A stretch of 64,000 nt of DNA, taken from contig JAVTVX010000034.1 in NCBI GenBank assembly GCA_033439265.1, positions 77,001-141,000 of the forward strand, read 5' to 3'. Every line of letters begins with the position of its first letter. The stretch's first letter is position 1. This document shows, piece after piece, positions 46,949 to 57,989 of this stretch. The stretch comes from Dillenia suffruticosa (Eukaryota; Streptophyta; Magnoliopsida; Dilleniales; Dilleniaceae). A program made the translations under genes and the position numbers. The notes under the pieces are model-generated. The model was given only the letters and a program-made list of their open reading frames with translations, was not told where the DNA came from and ran no database searches.

Positions 46949-47945
46949 AAATGTATAAAAGGGTAAATAATGCCTCCTCTATATGATGGTAATGATTTGA
47001 GATGGCGCAGTTTAAAACAGACTTCCACTATAAATGCAACCCCAGCCCAAAAGGTGCTGCTTTTTGGTGCTTTTCCATGCTGCTACCCTTGGGAAGTATC
47101 CTGGAACTAATAGGAAGTTCCATAATATTCAAAGTATTTTTTTGTTTCTTGAACACGGTATGAAGAAGTAGAAGAAAACTTCAGCAAAAGGGACTTGGTC
47201 CTGGTCATTAATTTTGCTGTTAATTCTCTCTCTCTCTCTCTCCACTTTCTAAGCTTTTTTTAGTCTAGAGGGAGACTTTTGCCCCCGTTGAAACGACTTC
47301 CAATTAGAATTTTCAGACACTTTGAACGTTGGACCACATCATCTCACCTAAGATGATTATAATTTTTTTTTGGTTAATATTTTCCATAGTTGCTGCGTTT
47401 AATTACATTTTTTTTTAATTTTCATTTTACTATTATCATTTCTTGTGAATTATTCGAATTCAATATTTGAATTTCGGATAGAAAATTATTTACCATAACG
47501 ATGACTAAAAGGGTTCGAACCCTTGAACACTTGACCCCAATTTGACGGCCAATCTCGGTCTTCACCGCAATGAAAGAAATACATAGCTCCTAGTAGTCAA
47601 GAGTCTTTCCGATCCCAAGCTAAACGTGTGCTAAGGTTCATTAGTTGTTATTTAAGAGATCTGCTATGGTTATTCCGTCAATTTTCTCATGAATTTCTTG
47701 TAAGCTCAAATCTCAAACTTCAATTAAACATCTTTATAAATAGCTATTTTTCATCACTCACAACATAAGTCCAGCTTATTAAAATTTTCAAAATATTATT
47801 TCTTCCTGTTAATGTATCTAATTTTTACTAATTGTAGTATCGTATACTTTTTTATGCAATAACCCAAATTTTATGCATAACTAATAAAACTTTTTAACAC
47901 TCAAGAAATCAAATGATGCAGGACTTGTGCGGTAAAATTTATAGA
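46949..47945. other. WRKY55: WRKY upstream region
   Basis: Expected to hold the WRKY promoter and 5' UTR on -. CT-rich run at 47226-47242 and AT-rich sequence beyond 47350. No other gene. Confidence 0.5.
47531..47600. promoter_or_regulatory. W-box cluster upstream of the WRKY gene
   Basis: Three TTGAC cores: TTGACC at 47531, TTGACG at 47542 and TTGACT on - at 47595-47600, about 590-650 bp upstream of the WRKY start. W-boxes are WRKY targets, so auto- or cross-regulation is possible. Chance occurrence cannot be excluded. Confidence 0.3.
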
Positions 47946-47949
47946 TTGA

Positions 47950-48050
47950 AAATGATTTTTTTTTGTAGTATACCAACCGGTATCTGGAACCTTCCGATTA
48001 ATCCGGTTTGCGATTTGCAGTGACTTATTTAAGGGGTTACTTTTTCAACT
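47950..48050 (+). repeat. Dispersed repeat fragment related to 20281-20440
   Basis: TTTTTGTAGTATACCAACCGGTATCTGGAA, abbreviated here as TATACCAACCGGTATCTGG, then GATTAATCCGGTTT, parallels TATACTAATCGGTGTCCGG, then AGATTAATCCGATTT near 20290. Both follow a T run. Similar short pieces are scattered in many eudicot genomes. Confidence 0.5.
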
Positions 48051-48808
48051 TAGTTTTTTATAGATTGAAAATGATTACTAATCAAAATGATTACTCTCGC
48101 CTATGTCTCTCGATCATCTCCTGCTCATTCACCTCTCGGTCTTTCTTTCTCAACTATTACCAAAAAGCCTTCCGACAAATAATGCTTGACAAATTGAGAT
48201 CACGATTACTTAAAATTTGAACCTCCCCAAATCTTGAGACTAGTCATTCCTAATAAGGAAGGAAATCTATGTAATCACTCCTGATAAGGTATAGAATTTC
48301 CGTAACAATTTAAACTTCCCTTAATTAATAGGATTTTAAATCTCTTGAAGATTTTGGACCATAGTCCCTGTAATATTAGAAAATCCTAATCTCTTCATAA
48401 GTAAACTAGGGTTTCTACACTCCTAAACGCACATGAGATTTACCAAGCAGGCACATATTATATATTCTAAGCACATATGACTAGCCGAGTATGTTCAATA
48501 ACTATACACTTTTCACCAAGAGGCAACACAGGGCTACTCTATGTCTCTACTTAGTTTGTTTCTCTTTCTTTCATCATCGTTCTTTTTTACTTGAAAATTG
48601 GAGTCTCCTTTGTCGGACCCACCTCCGACGGTATCTATAGTTCGTATCACCTACAATGGCCTAGAAGACTCATTGACACCGATTCCTCGCTTGAGTCAGC
48701 AGAGTAGTTATTTGTGGAACAAAATCCACCTCCAATAAATTGGTGTCCTCCGTAGGGCAGACTAATTTTTCTGCCAAACACATTTCACACCCTACATTTT
48801 TGCCTTTT

Positions 48809-50775
48809 CAGTCACCATGCCACCTAAAAGGAAGAATGAAAACACTTCGAAAGCAATGTTTATGGTGGGAGGATAATCGTTTAACCCGGTGGACCCTTCT
48901 CCACTAACAATTCTTGTTAATCAATTGGATACTTTTGGCATTACTCACAACACCTGATGGAACCAACCTCTTAGGGAGAACTCCAACCCTGCCATCCAAC
49001 CTCAAAGCTGACCAACCCCACCCCCTACTCTAACCTCCCCAATCAGTCAACCACTCCTAAATGGAGAGGCTTGAGTCAAAGATGCAAGGCATAAGCAAGC
49101 AACTAGAAGAATTTAGCCGTGCCCTCAAGCAAGAAGCTTCATTCTCCTCTCGAAGATCAAGACACTCGCACTCACATAGGTTACTCAAATGCGCTAGAAT
49201 AGGGAGCGATGATGCCACTCTATATGCTAATAGTCTCTTACCCTTCGATCCTAAAATTTCTACTAAATTGATACTGCGGATATACTTCTTCTCCCATGTA
49301 AAGTTACGATGACACTATATCCTTGAGACCATGCAGCCCACTTTGTGACATGATGATTTCTAGGGACATGTTGGATGCAACCATATACAAACAGTTCCCT
49401 ACAACCTTGAAAGGTAATGCTTTGACCTAGTTTAATCGCTACCCCCTTTAGTGTATGGAGTTTCTCTTAGTTAAGGCAATAGTTCAAGGCCTACTTTGTG
49501 ATCAGCCTGGGCCCTTCTATTACTGTGACAAAGGGATGATGAGCCCTTGAAAGATTTTCTCAACAAATTCAAACTGAGATCATGAAAGTCTTAGGTTTAG
49601 ACCACTCCATCACTTTGACAATGTTACTTATTGGACTACGCCTTTCGAGAATAAAGATCTCGATCACAAAGAATCCCCTGGTCACTATCTTGGAATTCTA
49701 TACCCGTGTGGAGAAGTACATCACTATAGAAGAAGTTAAGGCATTTGAGAAATGAGCACAGTCGCTCCCCTCGGTGACCCTCGTCTAAGAGGAGTTGACA
49801 GGGACCTCTGCCTAACCACAGGTTCAATAACTACACTCCCTGAATGACACATCCAACCAAATCCTGATTTAGATCAAGAACAAACCTTACATTAGATGAC
49901 CCATGCGTTCTATGAGAGATGATTTCAAGAAAGATAAGACTCGATATTGCCACTTCCATAGAGATTATAGTCACTTAACAGATAAGTGTCGAAAGTTGAA
50001 AGATGAAGCCGAGGTCTTAGCTTGAGATAGTAGACTCCAGAGATTTAACAACATAGAACGAGAAGACCATACCATTGAAGTTCACGTGTTGTAGGTCAAG
50101 CAAATGAACCGAATGAGCTACCAATTACGAGAGTCACTTGCAACCAATCAAATAGAGTAATCCTTCAAATATAGGGTGGATACTCTTCGACACCCCTCTC
50201 TCCTGGTGATACTCTCTTGATTCAGAACCCATAAGACCAAATGATCACATGGCGACACCAGACGGAGCAGATAGTCACCCCAATCTTCTAGATGATTGAA
50301 GCATCTACCTCCAAGGAGGTTCTCATTGTTTTGTCGAGAAGGGACAAAAAGGAAGGGACCAATGATTGATTTTGATGATGATGATCTAGTAGGAGTTGAT
50401 CCGAATCACCACGATCTGCTTGTTATCATAGCCAAAGTAGGCTAGCGTACGATGAAGAGAATTTTCATTGATCAAGGAGTAGGTTGCGATCTCCTTTATT
50501 GGGACACATTCCAACAAACGGGCCTCAGTCAAGCTCATCTCCAATATCATGCCAGAGTTTTGAAGGGACTTTCAGATGAGCGGCTGTCCCAAAGGCACCA
50601 TCTCCCTCCTAATAACTCTGGGAACACCACCCAATCACACAACTATTATGACCACATTCAATGTAGTCTAGCTGCCATTACTTTACAATGCCATCTTGGG
50701 TTGGCTAAGCCTGGACGCTTTGGAGGCATTGCTATGCACCCAACACATGAAGATCAAGTTCAGAACACCTCTTAG
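48809..50775 (+). pseudogene. gag-protease remnant of element 1
   Basis: A gag start with ATG is near 48809. A coiled segment MERLESKMQGISKQLEEF is at 49061. A retrotransposon gag core (YKQFPTTLKGNAL) is near 49390-49430. A zinc-knuckle-like YCHFHRDYSHLTDKCRKLKD is at 49950-50010. The protease region at 50370-50520 has DDDDLVGVDPNHHD and IFIDQGVGCDLLYWDTFQ, with DQG in place of the usual D-S/T-G. Many stops and shifts; it is dead. The longest intact piece is 50452-50775. Confidence 0.7.
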
Positions 50776-51009
50776 TATAGGAACGCTCAATTGTGACCCA
50801 GCCCACCGAATACTCCGGTTTAGTAATCTCTACTCATCACCTACCTTTGCTTCATTTGTGATCTTGAGTCGCTAATTAGATATGTTGATTTGAAATCCTT
50901 ATCTTGCGATTATTCTTATAATAATATCTCTATTTTACATATTTTATTATCTTCTTGTACTGCTCTAATCATGTCAATCGCAAACAGTAAAAACAACTTG
51001 CAGGTATCA

Positions 51010-51440
51010 ATCGCATCATCAATACGGCGCTTAGCACTCGACCAAATAGATATGGTTCACTCTCTTGGCTCTATGCCATGAAATACATCATCAATATGGG
51101 TCTTAGCACTTACTGGGTAGATACGACTCATTCTCTCGACTCTATGCCTCAAAACGTGTTGTCAATATGGATCCTAGCACCTAATCGGGCAGACGTAACC
51201 CACTCTCTCGACTCTATGCCTCAAAACACGTCATCGATATGGGTCCTAGCACTTGACCAAGCAAACATAGCCCACTCTCTTAGCTTTATGTCTCAAAATG
51301 TGTCGTCAATATAGGTCCTAACACTAGGTCGGGTAGACGCGATCTACTCTCTCAGCTCTATGTCTTAAAACGCGTCGTCAATATAGGTTTTAGCACCCAA
51401 CCAAGTAGACGCGACCTACTCTTTGGGCTTTATGCAATGG
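51010..51440 (+). repeat. 72-bp minisatellite array A
   Basis: About six units, each with CAATATNGGTCNTAGCAC, then GCAGACG-like, then ACTCTCTCGACTCTATGCC. Because 72 is a multiple of 3, the frame stays open and gives a 24-residue protein repeat at 51078-51314. Degenerate units trail on to about 51690. The same repeat, inverted, occurs at 62655-62990. Confidence 0.88.
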
Positions 51441-51779
51441 TTCTATAGCCACTCTCTCAACTTTATGCCTCTCATACAACTTATGCAAACATCGGTGCCT
51501 ACACCCTTAACTTTATTCCTTATGTTGGTCCGAACAAGACACAATGCTTATTCTCTTGACTATATGGGTCACATGGATCTTAGTATGCAAATGGGGTCTA
51601 GCTTATATTTTCTTAGCTTTGGCACTTAAAAGGGTTCTAACACATTTTCTCAACTACAATGGACTAGAAAATAGCTCAACGCTCGGGTCCTTCTATTTCA
51701 ACACCATAATCAGCGAGGCAACTTGAATACAATTGAGACAAGAAAGCACCAAGAAATGGAATACTAGAAATTTTCATTC

Positions 51780-54165
51780 ATTCCTTCAAATATCATATAT
51801 ACAGAAGAGACCAGACCTATACAAACTTGAGAGGAGTACATTGAAATAGGACATAACAAAGAAAGAACAAAAGTAGAAAAGCATAAAGGGGCTACTCAAG
51901 TGGGTTACATGATTCTCCAAAGACTCACTATAAACCACAATGTCATCTAAGTGGACTACTACAAATTTGTCCAAGTAGTTGTGGAATACATTACTTATCA
52001 GGTTATAGAAAGTAGTAGGTGCATTTGTTAGCCCAAAAGGCATGATTAAGAATTCATACGAATGATAGCAGGTCATGTAGGCTACTTTGTTTCATTACCC
52101 TCTGCAATCCGGATTTGTCAATATCCTGATCTAATATCCAATTTGGTGAAGAAACTTGCCTTTGTAAGATGATCAAACAAGTCTGCCACCAGAGAAAATG
52201 GATACTTGTTCTTCACCATCACATTATTCAGTGCTTGGTCATCCATATACATATGAAGCGAACCATCATACTTCTTTTGGAATAATACCTGAGTGCCATA
52301 AGGAGCTTGGAGTGTTGGATGTAGCTCGCATAATCCTCTAATTATTTTCTCAATTTCTCTAAAAACATGGGAGACATGCAATTAAATGCTTGTATAGGAG
52401 GCTAGGTGGCAGCTCAATTTTGTGTTCAATAGCTCTGCAAGGGGGCAAAACCCTAGGAAACTCCAAAGGAAACATATCTAAGAATTCTCTCAGAATCTCA
52501 GCTATCTCTTAGGAAGTTCTTCCTTCTCGTGTTCTGGTTTTATCTCCACCATCGCCGCCAAGTATATGAATTGCCCCCTTCAAATCCCTGCTTGACTTGT
52601 ATGGCTGAAATCAACATAGGGTCTGTTCCATCCTCATACTTATCACATGGACCTAACAAGGTGCTTTTTCATCTATGATGAAAATTCACATCAAGTGGGT
52701 TGTTAACACATCCTTGGCCTGTACTAAGAATTGTAGCCAGATGACAACAATAAAGTCATCCAAATAAATAGCCATGAAATCACACCTACCAATGGATTTT
52801 CAAATTCATATCCTTAATTAGCCCTTGCATGGGTCTCGCTTAAGATTTTATAGTCTTTAAATGACTCGAACACTTAATAGTCTTGAGATCGAGTTTCTAC
52901 ATTTCTTGATCAGCCACAAAGTTATGGGTGGCACCAATGTCTACCATGGCAAGCATTGTCTCACCATTTAAAATGTCCTCAACATACATAAGGGAACAGA
53001 AAATGCCAGTCGCATCGTACTTACCAACTACAATGAGTTTACGCGAACAGGCTCCACTGAGTCAGAATCGTCCCCTTGGTCCTCTACCACCAATGCAGAT
53101 AATTGTTCTCATTTGGGGCACTCCCTTGCACGATGGGGTCCATTATAGAAGAAGCAAATGCCCTTTGTCATATCATGGACTTGATTTCAAAGTTTCCATC
53201 AATGCTTTTGTTATTATTATTATTATTCCTTTCTTTCCTTTCTCTTCTTCCCCTAACTTATCCTTCCTCTTGCCCTTATTCTTTTGGCTCGAGTTAGAAG
53301 TTGAGTTTGAAAGTTTGAAATCAACTAGGCCGTCTATCACAACAATAGTATGAGGAAGATCTTTGACCCCTTGCCTCTTTAACTTAGTCAGCGCCCATGA
53401 TTGCAAGCCAGACATGAAATTAAAAAACTTGTCTTCTTCCGATGTGTTCTGAATATCAAGCATGAGAGAACTGAATTCTTTCACATTGTTCCTCATACTA
53501 CTAGTGTTTTTCAATTTTTTTAAATTCTCCCTTATGACCCAAGTAGTATTGCAAGGAAGAAATTGATCCTTCAATTCCTTTTGTAGGGTATGCCAAGTTG
53601 AAATTTGAGATCGACCGACACTAAGGTTATCCTGAATTCGAGTTCTCCATCGAAATTTCCACCATTACTTGGAATCCTTGGCCAAGAATATTGTAGTCAC
53701 CATGACTTGCCATTCCACTAGCATATGGGTAGCTTTGAAGTATTGCTCTATATCCCAAAGGAAGTTCTCAAGTTCTCTTGCTGATCTAATCCCTTGAAAG
53801 GCCTTCGACTTAGGCACTTTCATTTGTGAGTGCGCCGCCCTGATTTTGATGTCCGGATATCAAGAACTGCCAGTCTCAGGATAGCTATTTGTTCTTCCAT
53901 CTTTTGAAGGTTCATCTGCACTATGTCATTAAGCTAACTCTTAGTGCCTGAGGATAAAGATCCTATTGATCTTACCCTAGTACCAAGTTCCCTTATCGAT
54001 ATCATGAGAGTTATTACTTTGGTCATCACAGTATCAATCCAATTAAGCAAGGAAATCTCCAAAAGAGGATTTAGAATGCTCAACATCTCTTCCACTTCTG
54101 TAAGCCAATCATGAGTGTTGCTCATTCTACCAGCAATATAACCAATTTCGAGCTGTGATACCAAC
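51780..54165 (-). mobile_element. Ty3/gypsy relic, truncated after RT
   Basis: On -: a probable primer site TGGTATCACAGCTC near 54146-54160, gag (53173-54160), protease (about 52900-52960, DIGATHNFV), RT (52381 down to 51790). Integrase and the 3' LTR are missing. It lies just beyond minisatellite A of element 1 in opposite orientation, so it may have inserted there. Confidence 0.78.
51790..54164 (-). pseudogene. gag-PR-RT remnant of the - strand gypsy
   Basis: The gag piece 53173-53574 ends in a Lys/Glu-rich stretch. A knuckle CFFYNGPHRARECPK near 53125-53165 has Tyr where the second Cys is expected. The protease has DIGATHNFVADQEM, with Ile in place of the usual Ser/Thr of the active site. 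RT pieces are 52118-52381 (LFDHLTKASFFTKLDIRSGY) and 51786-52076 (IMPFGLTNAPTTFYN, VHLDDIVVYS). A frame break separates the two RT pieces. Confidence 0.8.
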
Positions 54166-55832
54166 AGTTATAGGGTGAATTCTGCATTAGATTTTTTTTA
54201 CCCCTAGTGATGTAAACGAGCACTCTACTGATTTTAATACACCTTTCTTTTGTTTGTTTTTCTCACCACACAATAGTATAATGGAAAGTATGCATACAAT
54301 TATAGGAAAAACAATTCCCAACCTTTGTATTACACCAATAATGTTACAAAAATAGATTAGGATGGGATTACAATCTTTTCGCCACAATGTTCCCCTTTTT
54401 CAGCCTTTTGACACTTAACCAATTTATAAGTGTCTTGGTATTTGACATAGCAGACTTCCTATAGTGACTAATCATAACCAATTACGATCAACTGTAACAC
54501 ATGTCTAACATAATTTATTATATTTGAATTGTATTTAGCCATTGTTGCCAAGTGTGTCAAGACAAGTCTCAACTATCTGCTGATGTGCCAAGATACTTTT
54601 AACCACCTACTGATGTGCCAAGACAGCCATAATTGCTTGTTTCTATCTTGCCAATGGCTAGATCTACTTTATTCCTTGTTTGAATGAAGCCAACCGCTAT
54701 GCCCACAAGTGTCATATGAAAAGGTCTTGGTAAGGATAGTGAACTAAGCCCAACTGTCATCCTTGGCATAATTGCGAAGCCAGCCACTTTGCCCACAAGT
54801 GTTATGCACCAATGGTTTCTAGCCACAACTAGCATGCTTCAGTTGTATGATCTAGCTATCATCTAACAATATCTGAGCTCATCACCACCCTTAACTAACT
54901 TTGCTTGTCCCATTTTGTTTGCCACAACCATGGTCGTGCCAAGTGGTCACCTATCCCTCGGCCTTGTTGCACAGTAATTTGGGGCACCTATGTACATCAA
55001 GTGTTGAGGGTATTTCAATAACCACCCTATGAAATTTTAAGAAAAAATATAACATGTACAATTGAAAGAAGATAGTATCACGGTATAGGAGGGCGACCAC
55101 CCCATGAAATTTTAAGAAAAAAATATAACATGTACAATTGAAAAAGGATGGAACGACAACGTTATTGGCTTACGTTTCAAAACGTACAAGGTAAAGTTTG
55201 AGATCTTCAATGTTGATGATGTTACTAAGATCAACTGTTGTCTTGGAATTCATTGACATGTGCATCTTGCAATGAATCTTATATTAATCACCACTTTGGT
55301 ATTGAAATTCATATATTTCCCATTTGGAAACCATTTTGGTTTGAAAGGCACAATAACTTGATCAGTAATTTCAAATTTAGCATGTCACTAATCATATTAG
55401 CATGCCTTTTGTTGGAGGTGGGTGTCTCGCTCTACAAATAGTAACTCCACTGACTCGAATGAGATGAGTGGTTGTTGAACCTTCTGGATGGTAAGACATG
55501 TAAAATGCTACTAGAGAGTGTCCTGAAGGGGGAGACTCCAACGCCCAAATTAGAAAGAATGGTTTTCAGAAGAGAGAAATAGACTAAAAGAACAAGAAGA
55601 GCTCTGTACTATCTTTCATGTGATAAGTATAGAGTCCAGAGAATATGCCTAGCCGATGGCTTTTGTGATGTATATATGGTCTCATTTAGTTGTCTTGATT
55701 GCAATTCTAATTTGAACGTGTCATATGTATGGTTAGGGACTTGGAAAAAATTGAATTGGTTTTAGAAGGAAATTGTTTTGTTATTTGTCTTGCTTGAGGA
55801 CAAACAAATATTCAAGTGTGGAGCTATTTGAT
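54166..55832. other. Retroelement debris without a clear gene
   Basis: 54166-54850 may be LTR of the - strand gypsy and has short internal repeats (CTGATGTGCCAAGA at 54579 and 54609; TTTGCCCACAAGTGTTATG near 54788 and a relative near 54698). 55022-55160 is a 75-bp tandem duplication (CCACCC(T)ATGAAATTTTAAG). No protein domain recognised. Confidence 0.45.
55022..55160 (+). repeat. 75-bp tandem duplication
   Basis: Two units share ATGAAATTTTAAGAAAAAA and ATAACATGTACAATTGAAA, starting at 55022 and about 55097. Confidence 0.85.
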
Positions 55833-57400
55833 AGAAATAATTTTTATACACTTGAATTATATTATTTTAGACTTTATTTATGAGTTTTAGGATTGTTTTA
55901 AACCTTAATTTATGATTTTATACTGATTTAATTTCGCGGATAATGATTTAAGAAATATTGAGTTTATTTTCTAAAATTGGATTGGACGAGTAACCATTGG
56001 TATTTTGGGCATAACTTTCTATTCGGATATCCGATTGCGGTGGTTCTTGCAGTGTTCAAAAGAAGACGTCAAGCCCTATAAATCTTGTGAAGACTTCAGA
56101 GGCTAATTCAGGCTGGAGCATGTCTGAAAATTCAGTTGAATTTGTTATATGCTGGAAGTCAATCCCTTGCTGAAAAAAGGAAATTAGGTGCTTGGAATTC
56201 GGAAAGTAAGGTATTGATGATTTTAGAATTTATTCTAGAATTAAGATAAAAAGGGAGTTTCCAAGTTTTGAGGAAAGATGGAGATACTTATCATTCCAAA
56301 AACACCAAGTTTTTAAATCAAAGTAAAACTTCTAGTTTCCAAAAAGTTCAAGTTTCTAAATTTGTTTTAAGGTTTTGCTCATACAAATTCAGCATTAGGG
56401 CAACCACGAGCAAGGATTTCCATGCCTCCTTCATTCTTTGTTTCTCATTCATCATTCTATATTCCCTCCACCACTTTACAAACCCTAGTAGCTGCCACCC
56501 ATTAGATGAAAATTTTCACATCCATACTCGTGCAAAGAAGGGTTGTAATGTCTTTATATTATCTTGTTTTTCTTTTTAATATATGGCTTGGTTTAATTTT
56601 TTCTCTTGAGTTTTTTTGGCATGTTTATTGTTTGATGATATTTTATTGTTGAACTTAATACTTCAAAATGTTTAGACCTGCATTTTGCATGATTTGAGAT
56701 CGAGTGCATGCATAACCCATATAATTGCATAAAATTAGTCTAAATAATAAAATCCACATGAAATTATGAGTATGATCATTAGATTAATTTTATGTGTGGT
56801 GATTTAGGGGAAACTCTAATTTACATATTATTCATAGAACTTAATATAATTTGATTTAATCAAAATTGTATGATCATTGGATTTTGATTAGTCGAATTAG
56901 AGATTTATTACATGATTATTGGGTAAATCTAATTTAGAAAAATCTATTATCATAAATAATAATTCATTAGCCAATGAATTTAGGGATTAAAAAGATTCAA
57001 CTGTATAAGATGATAAAAATAGATGAAATTGATATTTTAGAGTTTCCATCATATTAGGGTTTCCATCACATTAGGGTTTGTATCTCAGATTTTATTTCTA
57101 GTAATTTCTAATAGATTCACATCATTGATTTAATTTGTCCAACTTAGATTAAATTTATTCATATTTGGTAATATGACATATCCTAGTAGGAATGTCACTT
57201 ATTCGTACTATACATAACATTTGACTAGGGTATACTTACCCAAAATCGTGACCTTAAAATTACATACCAATGGCCTTCATGATGTATATATAGTCTTATG
57301 CATAGTAAGTCTTGTATGCTTCCGGGGTATAAAAATCATAATTTTCTTATCAAAGTGTCTTGAGATTATAAGGTTGTTGGTGAAAGATTTTCAAAAGATT
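55833..57400 (+). repeat. Candidate Athila-like 3' LTR region
   Basis: The stretch CTTGAGGACAAACAAATATT, then AAGTGTGGAGCTATT, then TGATAGAAATAATTTT (55792-55848) resembles the polypurine/LTR junction of Athila-type gypsy elements. If so the LTR starts at about 55833 on +. The right end is not fixed and no partner LTR is in view. Confidence 0.35.
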
Positions 57401-57599
57401 TAGAATCCTATTAGTTAGGGGAAGTTTGAGTTGTCATAAAGATCTTTTTTCTTATTGATAATAATTAAATATTTCCTTCTTAATCACAGGAGGTTGTTTT
57501 CGCGATTTAGAAAAAGATAAATATTATTTTAGTTGACCAAAAAGTGTGCTGCATACTGATAGGGTGTTGGAGCCAATCAAATGACTAATTGAGAGGGAT

Positions 57600-57680
57600 C
57601 GTATTGATAGGTACTGAGAGAGTGGGTCCTCTCTACCCAGTCGAGAGATATACTCCACATTGATGACACATTTCGATGCA
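57600..57680 (-). repeat. Single unit of the 70-72-bp minisatellite
   Basis: GAGAGAGTGGGTCCTCTCTACCC, then ATATACTCCACATTGATGAC is one diverged unit in the orientation of array B. Confidence 0.55.
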
Positions 57681-57989
57681 TCTGCCTCGTCAAATTATAG
57701 GTTTGATGGATCTCAAATCATATGATGATGGGCCTTTAGGCCATGCCCCATCCCTTGCCCCTACTCTTGCTGTCGTTCTGAAAGAAGGGTTTCAGTAGTA
57801 GTATTAAATTGATAAGAATCGAAAAGATGTTAGTGCGGATAATTAAATATGGCACGTGTTACTTTGGTTTCCATGAATCGTCTTCAACATGCTTTATATG
57901 CGATAGTGCTTGATTGGTTCTTGCACTATCATGTTTACCTTTCAATAGGTTTTATGTTTTGCGTAGTGAGACAACTTAGGAGTTAGGTT

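Larger units (their letters stand above)
48000..51700 (+). mobile_element. Ty3/gypsy (Tat-like) pol-less element 1
   Basis: Order on +: probable 5' LTR ending near 48735, a degenerate primer site at 48740-48757 (TTGGTGTCCTCCGTAGGG, resembling the TTGGCGCCGTCTGTGGG site of Tat-lineage elements), gag, protease, then a 72-bp minisatellite. No RT or integrase trace lies between protease and array. The left LTR start is not fixed (47.9-48.3 kb). The inverted sibling at the right edge has the same order. Confidence 0.6.

Noticed and set aside
49636-49827. 63-codon ORF on -
   Set aside because: Lies opposite the gag trace of element 1, which is the supported reading.
51010-51440. Regular repeats with similar spacing, CRISPR-like at first sight
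   Set aside because: Units are adjacent 72-bp tandem repeats without spacers in a plant genome; a minisatellite.
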